Source of the DNA: a virus
Strand: one strand, 5' to 3'
Virus record (IMG/VR): IMGVR_UViG_3300013115_000539
Location: 1-36,508 of that record
Length of the DNA stretch: 36,508 nucleotides
The position numbers and the translations under genes are program-made. The notes beneath the pieces were generated by a model. That model was not told the origin of the DNA. It searched no databases and was given only the letters and a program-made list of their open reading frames with translations. Of this stretch, positions 1 to 5,841 are shown piece by piece. Positions within the stretch are counted from its first letter, which is position 1. The number at the start of each line of letters is the position of its first letter.

Positions 1-192
1 CTAGTCGGCTACATAGCAGGATCGGCCGCCCACTATGATCACGCCCTCGGGTCCGGCCTCGTCGCTGGCCTCGCGCTCGCTGACGGTAGCGGGGCGGATA
101 TCGTCTCCGGTCTGGTAGTCGACTAGCGTACCGTGGTCGGTTTGAGTTTCGGTGCTGGTGCTGTCGATGTCGATGTCGCTGGCGAGGCTCAT
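1..192 (-). CDS. hypothetical small acidic protein (63 aa)
   Basis: A 63-residue acidic protein, rich in Asp, Glu, Ser and Thr, with no recognisable domain, signal peptide or membrane segment. The ATG at 192 follows a GGGG-containing stretch that could serve as a ribosome site, and the TAG stop is the very first triplet of the window. It is the last gene of the leftward early/middle unit. If the ends of the window are joined, it lies directly upstream of the small terminase. Function unknown. Confidence 0.5.
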   Translation of the reverse strand: MSLASDIDIDSTSTETQTDHGTLVDYQTGDDIRPATVSEREASDEAGPEGVIIVGGRSCYVAD

Positions 193-247
193 ACCCCGAA
201 AGCCGCGTCTGGTAGGTACGCGGCCGGGGTCGATTGAGTGGTCGAGG

Positions 248-451
248 TCACTCTCGCACTAACACTAGGGGGAGGCCATCATCGGACAGGTTAAGGGAAT
301 CGCCGGCCTTGGAGTTATTGAGCCAAATCTCCAAGCGCTCTAACCCGGAGCGGGTGAGAGTGTCACGCATATCAGCGGTCGTTAGTCCCTCGGACTTCCA
401 GGCTGATTTTGCGTCTGATGGGATGCCGAAAGTGTTTGCTGCGTTGCTCAT
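248..451 (-). CDS. hypothetical small protein (67 aa) behind an operator-flanked promoter
   Basis: A 67-residue protein starting MSNAANTFGIPSD, with a helical middle (LERLEIWLNNSK) and no recognised family. The ATG at 451 lies only about 9 bases from a good -10 hexamer, so its mRNA would be nearly leaderless. The promoter carries two copies of an ACCC-GGGT palindrome. First genes behind such promoters are often small regulators, so a self-regulating or late-gene switch protein is possible. That is inferred from position only. Confidence 0.55.
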   Translation of the reverse strand: MSNAANTFGIPSDAKSAWKSEGLTTADMRDTLTRSGLERLEIWLNNSKAGDSLNLSDDGLPLVLVRE

Positions 452-459
452 GAATAGAG

Positions 460-487
460 ACTATACCCTATGGGTTCACAGTGCAAC
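460..487 (-). promoter_or_regulatory. predicted sigma70-type promoter reading leftward
   Basis: On the minus strand, TATAGT (460-465) is a good -10. TTGCAC (481-486), or GTTGCA (482-487), is the best -35, giving a spacer of 15 or 16 bases. It drives the gene at 248-451 and, if the genome is circular, could read on into the terminase and virion operon. The spacer is short for a strong unaided promoter, so an activator may be involved. Confidence 0.45.
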
Positions 488-498
488 CCCCTAGGGTT
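465..498. promoter_or_regulatory. twin operator-like palindromes over the 460-487 promoter
   Basis: Two related inverted repeats: ACCC-TAT-GGGT at 465-475 fills the spacer, and AACCC-CCTA-GGGTT at 485-498 overlaps and extends beyond the -35. Their centres are about 21 bp apart, close to two helical turns, as expected for a dimer binding cooperatively on one face of the DNA. The binding protein is unknown; candidates are the product of 248-451 or one of the ribbon-helix-helix-like proteins. Confidence 0.5.
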
Positions 499-560
499 AC
501 TTAGTTCCCCCGAATTCGGCACTTTAGCGATTTATCTTCAATCACCCGCGCACTTTCGCG

Positions 561-731
561 CTATCCCCCGAAACGCTCTAGCAGCTCCGGGGCGGCGTGG
601 AGCGGCACTAGGAGCACGAGGCCGGCGATCCACACGGGGGCGCGCATACGGGGGCGCTCCCAGCCCCAGAGGGTAGCGCGGGCTGTGTGCTCGCATGCGA
701 TCGAGAGCGCGGTGAGGATAGCGCGGGCCAT
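561..731 (-). CDS. small membrane protein (56 aa), holin or spanin candidate
   Basis: A 56-residue protein, MARAILTALSIACEHTARA then RMRAPVWIAGLVLLVPLHAA, with one clear hydrophobic helix at about residues 30-46 and a weaker hydrophobic N-terminus. The ATG at 731 overlaps the stop of the upstream gene by one base (TGATG), so translation is probably coupled. Small membrane proteins near lysis genes are often holins, but the endolysin is 1.6 kb upstream and nothing here is diagnostic. Confidence 0.5.
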   Translation of the reverse strand: MARAILTALSIACEHTARATLWGWERPRMRAPVWIAGLVLLVPLHAAPELLERFGG

Positions 732-1024
732 CAATCGCCATCCGCAGGTGTGGCGCGCTCTCGGCATACCCAGTTCACATTGAGCGCATCGGCCAGGAGT
801 GCGGGCAGTTCGTGGCGCGGGATGCCCAGTAGCCTCGCTATGTCTCGCTCGTTTTCGCCGTGCTCGCCCACACCATAGGAGCAGGCACACAGGAGCCTGT
901 CCCTCAGGTCATCCCGCTCGGCTGTTACCTTGGCGAGCGCGGCCTCAAGCTCCGCGCACCGCTCTGCTGCTGCCCGCATGGTGGCTAGCTCCCACCCCGG
1001 GGGGAGTTCGTCCCGCGCGCTCAT
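731..1024 (-). CDS. hypothetical protein with short coiled coil (97 aa)
   Basis: A 97-residue protein. Residues about 15-45 (MRAAAERCAELEAALAKVTA and following) form a predicted coiled coil. The next part, ERDIARLLGIPRHELPALLA, resembles a small helix-turn-helix-like or DNA-interacting helical region, but no family is recognised. The ATG at 1024 overlaps the stop of the upstream gene (ATGA), and its own stop overlaps the start of the 56-aa membrane protein. Confidence 0.5.
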   Translation of the reverse strand: MSARDELPPGWELATMRAAAERCAELEAALAKVTAERDDLRDRLLCACSYGVGEHGENERDIARLLGIPRHELPALLADALNVNWVCRERATPADGD

Positions 1025-1275
1025 CGCCCTGCCACGCTCCCCAGCAGTGCCCCCGCCTCAATGCACCCTTCTCGCCATGCCGCGGCCTCGCGTCTCGCCT
1101 GGTCTCGCTCGCGTCTCGCCTGGTCTCGCTCGCGTCGCGCCTGATCTCGCTCGCGCATCATCTCCAGACCCTCAGATAGCAGGGCTTGGATCTTCGCCGC
1201 GCTGGCCTCGCGCTCATCCTGCCATGCTGCCAGCGACCGCGCGATCGCTTCCTCGAATTTATGCGCGGGGTTCAC
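1021..1275 (-). CDS. coiled-coil protein with an exact heptad repeat (84 aa)
   Basis: An 84-residue protein containing RERDQAR repeated three times at DNA and protein level within a long charged helix. A GTG at 1275 overlaps the upstream TGA (GTGA) and is preferred over a more distant start at 1302 that would overlap by 30 bases. Heptad length and Glu/Arg alternation point to a coiled coil, perhaps an oligomerisation rod or accessory lysis or regulatory protein. No homologue is recognised. Confidence 0.5.
   Translation of the reverse strand: MNPAHKFEEAIARSLAAWQDEREASAAKIQALLSEGLEMMRERDQARRERDQARRERDQARREAAAWREGCIEAGALLGSVAGR
1089..1151. repeat. three tandem 21-bp repeats inside a coiled-coil gene
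   Basis: Units at 1089-1109 and 1110-1130 are identical; the third at 1131-1151 differs at two bases. Each unit is exactly seven codons and encodes one helical heptad on the minus strand, so copy-number changes would keep the frame. Confidence 0.85.
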
Positions 1276-1559
1276 GGGATCACCCGCGCGATCTCGAACC
1301 AACCATACCCGGTAGGCTTGGCCATGATGGTCGCACCGCCTAGCGGCGCCAGTGTGTCGATGTGATCGCGGTCGTATCCCTGCGCCCTCGATCGCAGGAT
1401 AGCCTCTGCAGAGGCTACGAGATTCCCGCCCTCGTCATCGTATGAGACTCCCATCATCTCGCACTGATCGCGGTCTAGGTAGATGCGCTGGCCGATCGCT
1501 GGAGATCCGGCCTGTGTGGTTGTTTCGCTGGTTTGTGCCATCGAGAGAGAGACTCTCAT
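1272..1559 (-). CDS. hypothetical protein (95 aa)
   Basis: A 95-residue acidic protein of unknown family. The first ATG (1559) has AGGAAAG some 14 bases upstream; a second in-frame ATG at 1541 would begin MAQTSETT and has no clear ribosome site. The gene starts 20 bases beyond one copy of the 46-bp direct repeat, which may supply its promoter or leader. Its stop overlaps the GTG of the coiled-coil gene, so it leads the cluster 1559 to 561. Confidence 0.5.
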   Translation of the reverse strand: MRVSLSMAQTSETTTQAGSPAIGQRIYLDRDQCEMMGVSYDDEGGNLVASAEAILRSRAQGYDRDHIDTLAPLGGATIMAKPTGYGWFEIARVIP

Positions 1560-1579
1560 ATGTACCGCCGCTTTCCTAG

Positions 1580-1625
1580 TCTTTTTGGCTCTTTTTCAAA
1601 TGTTTGTTTGTTCAGTGTGGGCGCA
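1580..1625. repeat. 46-bp direct repeat, copy A
   Basis: Identical base for base to 3818-3863. It includes two CTTTTTs, the run CAAATGTTTGTTTGTTCAG and ends in GGGCGCA. It lies just upstream of the leftward gene starting at 1559 and overlaps the last ten codons or so of the HNH gene, including its stop. Confidence 0.95.
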
Positions 1626-1949
1626 AAACTCGCGCCCGTACACGTCCGCGCTCGCCTCGGCCCATGCGTGGCCGCCTAGCTCTGGCCACCCCTTAGCGTG
1701 CTGCAGTCCGTGGCATGCCCTGCACAGCGGGATGATATTGCCGCGCCCGTCATCAGTCCACGCGTGCCCGCCTGCGCCTCGGCTCCTTACGTGCGCGGGG
1801 TCGCTGGGTCCCGCCGCGCCGCATGCACAGCAGTCCAGTCCGCGCACGTAATCAGCCAGCGCCCCGAAATCTCGCGCGTATCGCCTCGCCTTTCGCTCTG
1901 GATTCGATCGCCTGATCCAGGCCTTGCGCTTAAGCGGCGTGCGCCTCAT
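1596..1949 (-). CDS. HNH endonuclease (117 aa)
   Basis: A small free-standing HNH nuclease. Zinc-binding cysteines lie at about 40/41 and 43 (CCAC) and at 76 and 79 (CRACH). The HNH core runs from DPAHVRSRGAGG (residues 50-61, His53) through NIIPLCRACHGLQH (residues 71-84, Asn71, His80). Phage proteins of this type act as homing-like nucleases, recombination aids or packaging cofactors. The last residues and stop codon are encoded by the 46-bp direct repeat. ATG at 1949 has TTAGGGCGG upstream. Confidence 0.85.
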   Translation of the reverse strand: MRRTPLKRKAWIRRSNPERKARRYARDFGALADYVRGLDCCACGAAGPSDPAHVRSRGAGGHAWTDDGRGNIIPLCRACHGLQHAKGWPELGGHAWAEASADVYGREFCAHTEQTNI

Positions 1950-2029
1950 AGATCCGCCCTAACCATCAGCTCCAGCACTCGCGCGATGATCATCAGGTAG
2001 GCGATCGCTATTGCATCCCGCACGCTCAA
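1946..2029 (-). CDS. possible 27-aa hydrophobic peptide
   Basis: Fills the gap between the ribbon-helix-helix gene and the HNH gene. From a TTG at 2029 that overlaps the upstream TGA (TTGA), it encodes a hydrophobic helix, DAIAIAYLMIIARVLELM, and its stop overlaps the ATG of the HNH gene (ATGA). The perfect fit at both ends suggests a real, translationally coupled peptide, but a peptide this short can arise by chance. Confidence 0.3.
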   Translation of the reverse strand: MSVRDAIAIAYLMIIARVLELMVRADL

Positions 2030-2277
2030 AATGTGATCACTCCGCCGATCTTTTTTGTGATCTCTGGCTTCGGGCCGCTCTTGGGGCTCGTCCACACACG
2101 ATCCCTAAGTATGTTCTCTTCGGGCTGGCCCTGCCGGTCTAGGTAGGCGGTGGATAGTTGCTCGACTAGCCCAGACAGGGATCGCCCCTCTTGCGCGCAA
2201 TATGACATCAGGCGCTGATGGACTAGCCCCCTGATCGACACAGATCTACGCGTGCTCTTTTTCTTTTTCCTCGCCAT
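2026..2277 (-). CDS. ribbon-helix-helix DNA-binding protein (83 aa)
   Basis: A basic N-terminus (MARKKKKSTRRSVSIRG) is followed by a strand-helix-helix pattern: SVSIRGLVHQRLMSYCAQEG then RSLSGLVEQLSTAYLDR. This resembles the Arc/CopG ribbon-helix-helix fold in its first 55 residues, with an extra tail of unknown role. The ATG at 2277 is chosen because GAGGAGG sits 5-6 bases upstream. Probably a dimeric transcription regulator; its target could be one of the palindromes at 465-498 or 6303-6430, which is inference. Confidence 0.65.
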   Translation of the reverse strand: MARKKKKSTRRSVSIRGLVHQRLMSYCAQEGRSLSGLVEQLSTAYLDRQGQPEENILRDRVWTSPKSGPKPEITKKIGGVITF

Positions 2278-2395
2278 TCGCCTCCTCCTCATCCTTGTCT
2301 GCTGCCTCTATCAGCCTCCGGAGATCCGAGACGGGATAAGACTTGATCACGCTCTCGTGCCACCTTGGCGGGCGCGTCGGGTATTTGCTCACCAT
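2246..2395 (-). CDS. small charged protein overlapping two neighbours (49 aa)
   Basis: A 49-residue protein beginning MVSKYPTRPPRWHES and ending in a Glu/Lys-rich tail (DEEEANGEEKEKEHA). The ATG at 2395 (or GTG at 2392) overlaps the end of the lysin gene by seven bases, and its 3' end overlaps the ribbon-helix-helix gene by 32 bases in another frame. It fills what would otherwise be a 111-base gap in a genome with almost none. No family recognised. Confidence 0.45.
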   Translation of the reverse strand: MVSKYPTRPPRWHESVIKSYPVSDLRRLIEAADKDEEEANGEEKEKEHA

Positions 2396-2997
2396 GCCAG
2401 GATCCCCCGGACAGATTCAGCCCTGCGTTCCAGCGGCACCCTCGGCCCAAGCGTGTCCTTGCCGATTATCTGATCACAAGAATATCCGCGCGCCGCCATT
2501 CTCCCACATATCGTGCGCACTGTGCGATCACTGGGATCCGCCCTCATCCCGTCTGGCGTCCTGACCCATCGACCTGAATAGACAGCTTGGACTTCCAGGA
2601 ACGTCCTTGCTCTATACTTGTCGATCGCTATCCAGGCGATCGCGTGTGCTACCTCTAGGCTGACCTCAGGCATGCAGAAATCAGGATCGGCAGATCCTGT
2701 CCATTTCGCCGCGTGGCTCGCCAGGCTCAGGCCCATGGGCCCGAGCCCATTCTCACCCTGCCCCCTCGTATGCCTGACACTCGATCGACCGTCGCTCTCT
2801 CTCTCTACGATCGACGCAAAGAAGGCCTGAGCGATCCTGCTGTCTCCATGAGCTGCGCTCGCACGACTCACCCTAGAACTGACATCGGCGCGCTGCGCGT
2901 CCGTGAATGTCCTGCGATCGCCAGGCTGATCGCATAGGCCAATAGGCGAGCCCATGATCAGCGCACCCCAAAGTAGTACGAACCAGTCCACCAGCAC
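2389..2997 (-). CDS. lytic transglycosylase-type endolysin with N-terminal membrane anchor (202 aa)
   Basis: Residues 1-20 (VDWFVLLWGALIMG) form a hydrophobic helix, suggesting a signal-anchor (SAR-like) or secreted lysin. The body resembles SLT/lysozyme-fold transglycosylases: SIVERESDGRSS (residues 63-73) carries the catalytic-type Glu followed by Ser, then GLGPMGLS (84-91) and a late AVYSGRW (138-144) matching the usual G-x-M-G-L and Y-N/S-G-x motifs. It would cleave peptidoglycan at lysis. A virion-borne role is less likely because it lies with replication and regulatory genes. The GTG at 2997 follows a run of six G and overlaps the upstream stop (TAGTG). Confidence 0.7.
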   Translation of the reverse strand: MLVDWFVLLWGALIMGSPIGLCDQPGDRRTFTDAQRADVSSRVSRASAAHGDSRIAQAFFASIVERESDGRSSVRHTRGQGENGLGPMGLSLASHAAKWTGSADPDFCMPEVSLEVAHAIAWIAIDKYRARTFLEVQAVYSGRWVRTPDGMRADPSDRTVRTICGRMAARGYSCDQIIGKDTLGPRVPLERRAESVRGILAW

Positions 2998-3284
2998 TAT
3001 CGCCCCCCTATCCTTTCGCGCGCGGGCTCTACGATCTCACGGATCTCTATCTTGCGAAATTTGCCGCGATAATATGTGATTGTGGCTGGATCGCGGTGCA
3101 GGGCCTCGCCCGTGTCCCTGCTAGACATCCTGCCATCGGAAAGCATTATGCGCGCGCACGCAACACGGGCGCGCACTGTCCTGCGCCCCCTATGATCGCC
3201 CTTGATCGCCGCGACTGTCACCCCAGTCACGCTAGACACTGCGCCGATCACCTCGTCTGCCCACTCCTCGGATCCTTTGATCAT
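2997..3284 (-). CDS. DnaA C-terminal-domain-like DNA-binding protein (95 aa)
   Basis: The whole protein looks like DnaA domain IV without the ATPase. VTGVTVAAIKGDHRGRRTVR (about residues 19-38) matches the basic loop and helix of that domain, followed by ARVACARIML, and GEALHRDPATITYY (59-72) matches the DnaA signature helix that reads DnaA boxes. It may mark the phage origin, recruit or block host DnaA, or act as a regulator. The ATG at 3284 overlaps the upstream stop (ATGA) and has GGAGG eight bases upstream. Confidence 0.75.
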   Translation of the reverse strand: MIKGSEEWADEVIGAVSSVTGVTVAAIKGDHRGRRTVRARVACARIMLSDGRMSSRDTGEALHRDPATITYYRGKFRKIEIREIVEPARERIGGR

Positions 3285-3499
3285 CTCGGCCGCCTCCGTG
3301 GGGCGAGTGACATGGGGCGAATTAGGTGGTGGGTCCACTCTGGCGGATCCGCACGCCCGCACCTTACATCATCGATCTGCGATCGCAGGTGCTCGATCTC
3401 CCCTGTGTCTCCGCCGTGCTGCTCGTGGCTTGGATCGTCCGCCGCTTCGATCATGAGATCCGCCGCGTGATCGTGTTCTTCTTTGCTGAAAAATTTCAT
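3281..3499 (-). CDS. hypothetical His/Asp-rich protein (72 aa)
   Basis: A 72-residue protein rich in His, Asp and Glu in its first half (KEEHDHAADLMIEAADDPSH) and basic at the C-terminus. Such a histidine and acid pattern could bind metal, but no family is recognised. The ATG at 3499 follows a run of eight G, used here as the ribosome site, and the stop overlaps the start of the DnaA-like gene (ATGA), so the two are probably translated together. Confidence 0.55.
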   Translation of the reverse strand: MKFFSKEEHDHAADLMIEAADDPSHEQHGGDTGEIEHLRSQIDDVRCGRADPPEWTHHLIRPMSLAPRRRPR

Positions 3500-3508
3500 A
3501 GCCCCCCC

Positions 3509-3790
3509 CTAATATGATCCCATACCCGCCAAAAACAGCGCCCGCATGCGGACCGACTCACCTAGCATGTGCTCTGCTATGTGCTCCGCGCACATGTCCG
3601 CCTGATGATGGGACATGCCCACCTCCACTTCCGGCGCGTCCGTTTTCGCATCACAATAATAATCCACGCGCTCCGGCACCTCATCCCAGACTATCTGCAG
3701 CCACTCATCCCCCTCTTGGCCGCGCTCATAGGCGCAGGCGCCAGGCACAAGGCTCGCTATATCTTCGTGCGTGTATCGCTTGCTCTTCAT
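3509..3790 (-). CDS. hypothetical acidic protein (93 aa)
   Basis: A 93-residue protein, MKSKRYTHEDIASLVPGACA then an acidic middle (PERVDYYCDAKTDAPEVEVG), ending MRALFLAGMGSY. No family recognised. The ATG at 3790 has AGGGTG nine bases upstream; an upstream ATG at 3811 has no ribosome site. It begins 27 bases after copy B of the 46-bp repeat, which may carry its promoter or leader. Confidence 0.5.
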   Translation of the reverse strand: MKSKRYTHEDIASLVPGACAYERGQEGDEWLQIVWDEVPERVDYYCDAKTDAPEVEVGMSHHQADMCAEHIAEHMLGESVRMRALFLAGMGSY

Positions 3791-3817
3791 TGCGTGCACC
3801 CTAGCACGCATTCAGGC

Positions 3818-3863
3818 TCTTTTTGGCTCTTTTTCAAATGTTTGTTTGTTCAGTGTGGGCGCA
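3818..3863. repeat. 46-bp direct repeat, copy B
   Basis: Perfect match to 1580-1625, in the same orientation, about 2.24 kb away. It overlaps the last few codons of the leftward gene ending at 3850 and lies just upstream of the leftward gene starting at 3790. Both copies thus sit between the end of one gene and the start of the next, consistent with a mobile promoter/leader element. Confidence 0.95.
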
Positions 3864-4116
3864 TGACGAGCGGGCGAGCGGATGCAACCAGCCTGCGCGC
3901 GCGATCTGTGCGCCTGCGCAGCCGCGCTAGGCGTCGCTCAGCGCGGCGGATCGCCCGTGTCCCGCCTCGCCTCGCCCGCAGTCTGCGCAATTCTGACTCT
4001 GCTGCATTCTCGATCTCCAACAATTCCCTGAGGCGCCGAGATAGAGCCGCATGGTGCTGCGCTGGCGTGCGCCGCCTGAGTCGATCCCAAGCCCTGCTAG
4101 CTATCTCCCTGATCAT
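3850..4116 (-). CDS. basic coiled-coil protein (88 aa), spanin-like position
   Basis: An 88-residue, very Arg-rich protein beginning MIREIASRAWDRLRRRTPAQ with a long helical region of Glu/Arg repeats (LSRRLRELLEIENAAESELR, RRAERRLARLRRR). It may bind nucleic acid or form a charged coiled coil. It overlaps the end of the upstream membrane-protein gene by 20 bases, an arrangement seen for holin-spanin pairs, but it lacks an obvious membrane anchor. The start at 4116 has AAGGCG upstream. Its stop lies inside repeat copy B. Confidence 0.5.
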   Translation of the reverse strand: MIREIASRAWDRLRRRTPAQHHAALSRRLRELLEIENAAESELRRLRARRGGTRAIRRAERRLARLRRRTDRARRLVASARPLVMRPH

Positions 4117-4327
4117 CAGAGATCGCCTTTCGCTTTGCTGATATGTGCCTGCGCATAGCGGCAGGCGCAAACGTGGCGAGCATCGTAGCCACTGCTACGG
4201 CCGCCTCAGTGTGCTCCGTAGGGATCGCCCCGTATGATAGAGCCCCGAGGATCGCAAGCGCTAGCAGCCCTGCCGCCTTGGCCGCTGCGCCATCACGCTC
4301 CAATAGATCGTCTATTCGTCCTAGCAT
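4097..4327 (-). CDS. two-helix membrane protein, holin candidate (76 aa)
   Basis: MLGRIDDLLERDG is followed by two hydrophobic segments, AAAKAAGLLALAILGALSYG (about residues 14-33) and EAAVAVATMLATFAPAAM (about 39-56), then a basic tail (RRHISAKRKA). Two membrane helices and a charged tail in fewer than 80 residues fit a class II holin. An upstream ATG at 4357 would add ten residues; neither start has a strong ribosome site. The lysin lies 1.1 kb downstream in the same unit. Confidence 0.55.
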   Translation of the reverse strand: MLGRIDDLLERDGAAAKAAGLLALAILGALSYGAIPTEHTEAAVAVATMLATFAPAAMRRHISAKRKAISDDQGDS

Positions 4328-4373
4328 GGGCGGATCGTAGCACGATATACGATCCACCCATCACGCACTGATC

Positions 4374-4859
4374 TCACCTGCCCATCTGGGGCATAGCCGT
4401 TAGCTCGATGCGGAGCGAGCACTCGCGCGGGATAGCTGTGCTGAGTGTCGATGTGATCTCGTTTTCTACGATCTGCGCGTCCTTGAGGACTAGGCCACCA
4501 AATCCCTTCCGTGTTTCGATGGCGTCCCGTATGGCAGTGAGGCACGCGTCGGAATCCGGCTGTGGAAATTCGAAGGCGCCGATCGCAAGGCGCAAGCGGC
4601 AGACCTGTTCAACCTGCAGCCTGTAGAATCCCAAGCCGACCTCAAGGCCTCGACAGTGCGCGGCGATCAGTTGGCGAAAGTGTGCCTGGCGCGGGCTAAC
4701 GATCTTGCCGCCTCGCCCGTTCGGATTGTGCGCCCTGTTTTTCGTAGGCATCAGAGCTCCCCCGATCTTGCCTGTCTTCTTTGATCTCTCCCTGTAGAAA
4801 TCCCGATCTTCTACCTCGATGATTATGCAGGTCGGCCAGCGCTGCTTGAACACCTTCAA
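4374..4859 (-). CDS. rusA-like: RusA-like Holliday junction resolvase (161 aa)
   Basis: RusA-type resolvases are small dimers that cut four-way junctions using conserved aspartates. Here PTKNRAHNPNGRGGK (38-52) resembles the family's conserved basic N-terminal part. PDSDACLTAIRDAIE (101-115) and VLKDAQIVE (124-132) supply the acidic residues (Asp102, Asp104, Asp112, Asp127), though the usual DN dipeptide of the first motif is missing. It lies directly after the ERF gene, a common phage pair for recombination-dependent replication and for clearing branched DNA before packaging. The TTG at 4859 overlaps the upstream stop. Confidence 0.75.
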   Translation of the reverse strand: MKVFKQRWPTCIIIEVEDRDFYRERSKKTGKIGGALMPTKNRAHNPNGRGGKIVSPRQAHFRQLIAAHCRGLEVGLGFYRLQVEQVCRLRLAIGAFEFPQPDSDACLTAIRDAIETRKGFGGLVLKDAQIVENEITSTLSTAIPRECSLRIELTAMPQMGR

Positions 4860-5716
4860 GCGCCGTTCTCCTGCGCCGCGTCGAATGCTGCCTCAGCTCG
4901 CGCGTCATGATCGGGCCGGCCGTTGATCTCTACGCTAAAATCGTGAGCCTCCTTTAGCGCGTCGACATCATCCATCTGTTTCCACTCCATCAGGAATTGT
5001 AGCGACTCGTCTACCAATTCGATCTGTTCGTCGATCTTGCCCCGGCCCGGCCACTCGTCCGCGCGACTTGCCCACACCATAAATTTAATTTTGTTTTGCG
5101 TGTGCCATTCGACGTTGGCGGCCTTGAAAAACTCGGGGCCATTAGTATTCACAAGCTCGCCTTTCGCCTTGAGGATTTTTTGCTTCTTCGCGTGTTCCTT
5201 GCGCGCCGCGGTCTCGGCCTTTACTCGCGCCTTTTGCTGCTCGCTCGCGTATGCTTGGATTATTGCATCGTCTTGGGAATCTCGCTCGTCCGCCTCATCT
5301 ACGCGCGGAATAGTGAGCGCGCCGCGAAGTGTGTAGCTGAGATCGTAGGTTTTCGCCGTGGCCAGTGCCTTGTCGAATAATTTCCCCTTCCCAACATGTA
5401 TCGGTGTTTCGCTGAAATACGGCTTTGCCTCGCCTGACTCGTGGATCATCTCATACTCAGCGATAAGCATCGCATCACATGGACCCCGCGCCGGCTCGAC
5501 CCTGGTTCGGATCGCCGTGAACGCCAGGCCGGTTTCCCGCATCACTGACAGCGCCGCGAGCATCATCGCCTCAGCGCTCGCGTACCTATAGCCGTGGTGC
5601 TGATTGTTGCCGTCCTTCTCGACGCCCCTCATCATGGCTTGCGCCTTGACCAGTGCGGCATAAAGCGCGGCTGTGGGTTTCGCTTCTTCGATTGTGTTTG
5701 TTTCGCTGTTTTCCAT
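4856..5716 (-). CDS. erf-like: ERF-family single-strand DNA annealing protein (286 aa)
   Basis: ERF proteins anneal complementary single strands and circularise or recombine phage DNA. The N-terminal 140 residues fit the family: an initial helix (AALYAALVKAQAMMRGVEKD, 16-35), the HHGYRYASAEAMM region (40-52), a central beta-rich part and the late signature GKLFDKALATAKTYDLSYTL (111-130). It is followed by an acidic, Lys-rich linker and a C-terminal helical extension. It is the first protein gene after the tRNA-like element and overlaps the RusA-like gene by four bases. ATG at 5716. Confidence 0.85.
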   Translation of the reverse strand: MENSETNTIEEAKPTAALYAALVKAQAMMRGVEKDGNNQHHGYRYASAEAMMLAALSVMRETGLAFTAIRTRVEPARGPCDAMLIAEYEMIHESGEAKPYFSETPIHVGKGKLFDKALATAKTYDLSYTLRGALTIPRVDEADERDSQDDAIIQAYASEQQKARVKAETAARKEHAKKQKILKAKGELVNTNGPEFFKAANVEWHTQNKIKFMVWASRADEWPGRGKIDEQIELVDESLQFLMEWKQMDDVDALKEAHDFSVEINGRPDHDARAEAAFDAAQENGA

Positions 5717-5752
5717 TTTCTATCTCTTTTTCTGTGTCGCTATTCAGTTGTC

Positions 5753-5836
5753 TGGCGGACGGGGCAGGATTTGAACCCGCGGCAGACTGGCGGACTGGTT
5801 ACCGCCAGTTGCTCTACCAGACTGAGCTACCCGTCC
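5753..5836 (-). tRNA. tRNA-like gene with abnormal anticodon arm and encoded CCA
   Basis: Read on the minus strand, a 7-bp acceptor stem (5830-5836 with 5757-5763), a perfect D stem GCTC/GAGC, a T arm GCGGG-TTCAAAT-CCTGC (one G-T pair), discriminator G and 3' CCA are all present. Between the D and T arms there are 30 bases rather than about 23. They fold either as an 8-bp stem ACTGGCGG/CCGCCAGT with an 8-base loop TAACCAGT, or as ACTGG/CCAGT with a 6-base loop CGGTAA and a 13-base variable region. Neither gives a normal 7-base loop with U33, so no anticodon can be assigned. It may be a decayed, repurposed or unusual tRNA. Confidence 0.8.
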
Positions 5837-5841
5837 TAGTC

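Noticed and set aside
538-741. A 67-codon minus-strand frame rich in Arg and Pro
   Set aside because: It overlaps the membrane-protein frame, which has a better start (TGATG coupling) and composition.
1089-1151. Possible CRISPR-like repeats
   Set aside because: The units are directly adjacent with no spacers and lie within a coding frame. No CRISPR array was seen anywhere in the window.
799-1343. Two plus-strand open frames with repeated SRLVSLA or VSPGLAR
   Set aside because: They arise from the 21-bp repeats of the minus-strand coiled-coil gene; the minus strand has coupled starts and stops throughout.
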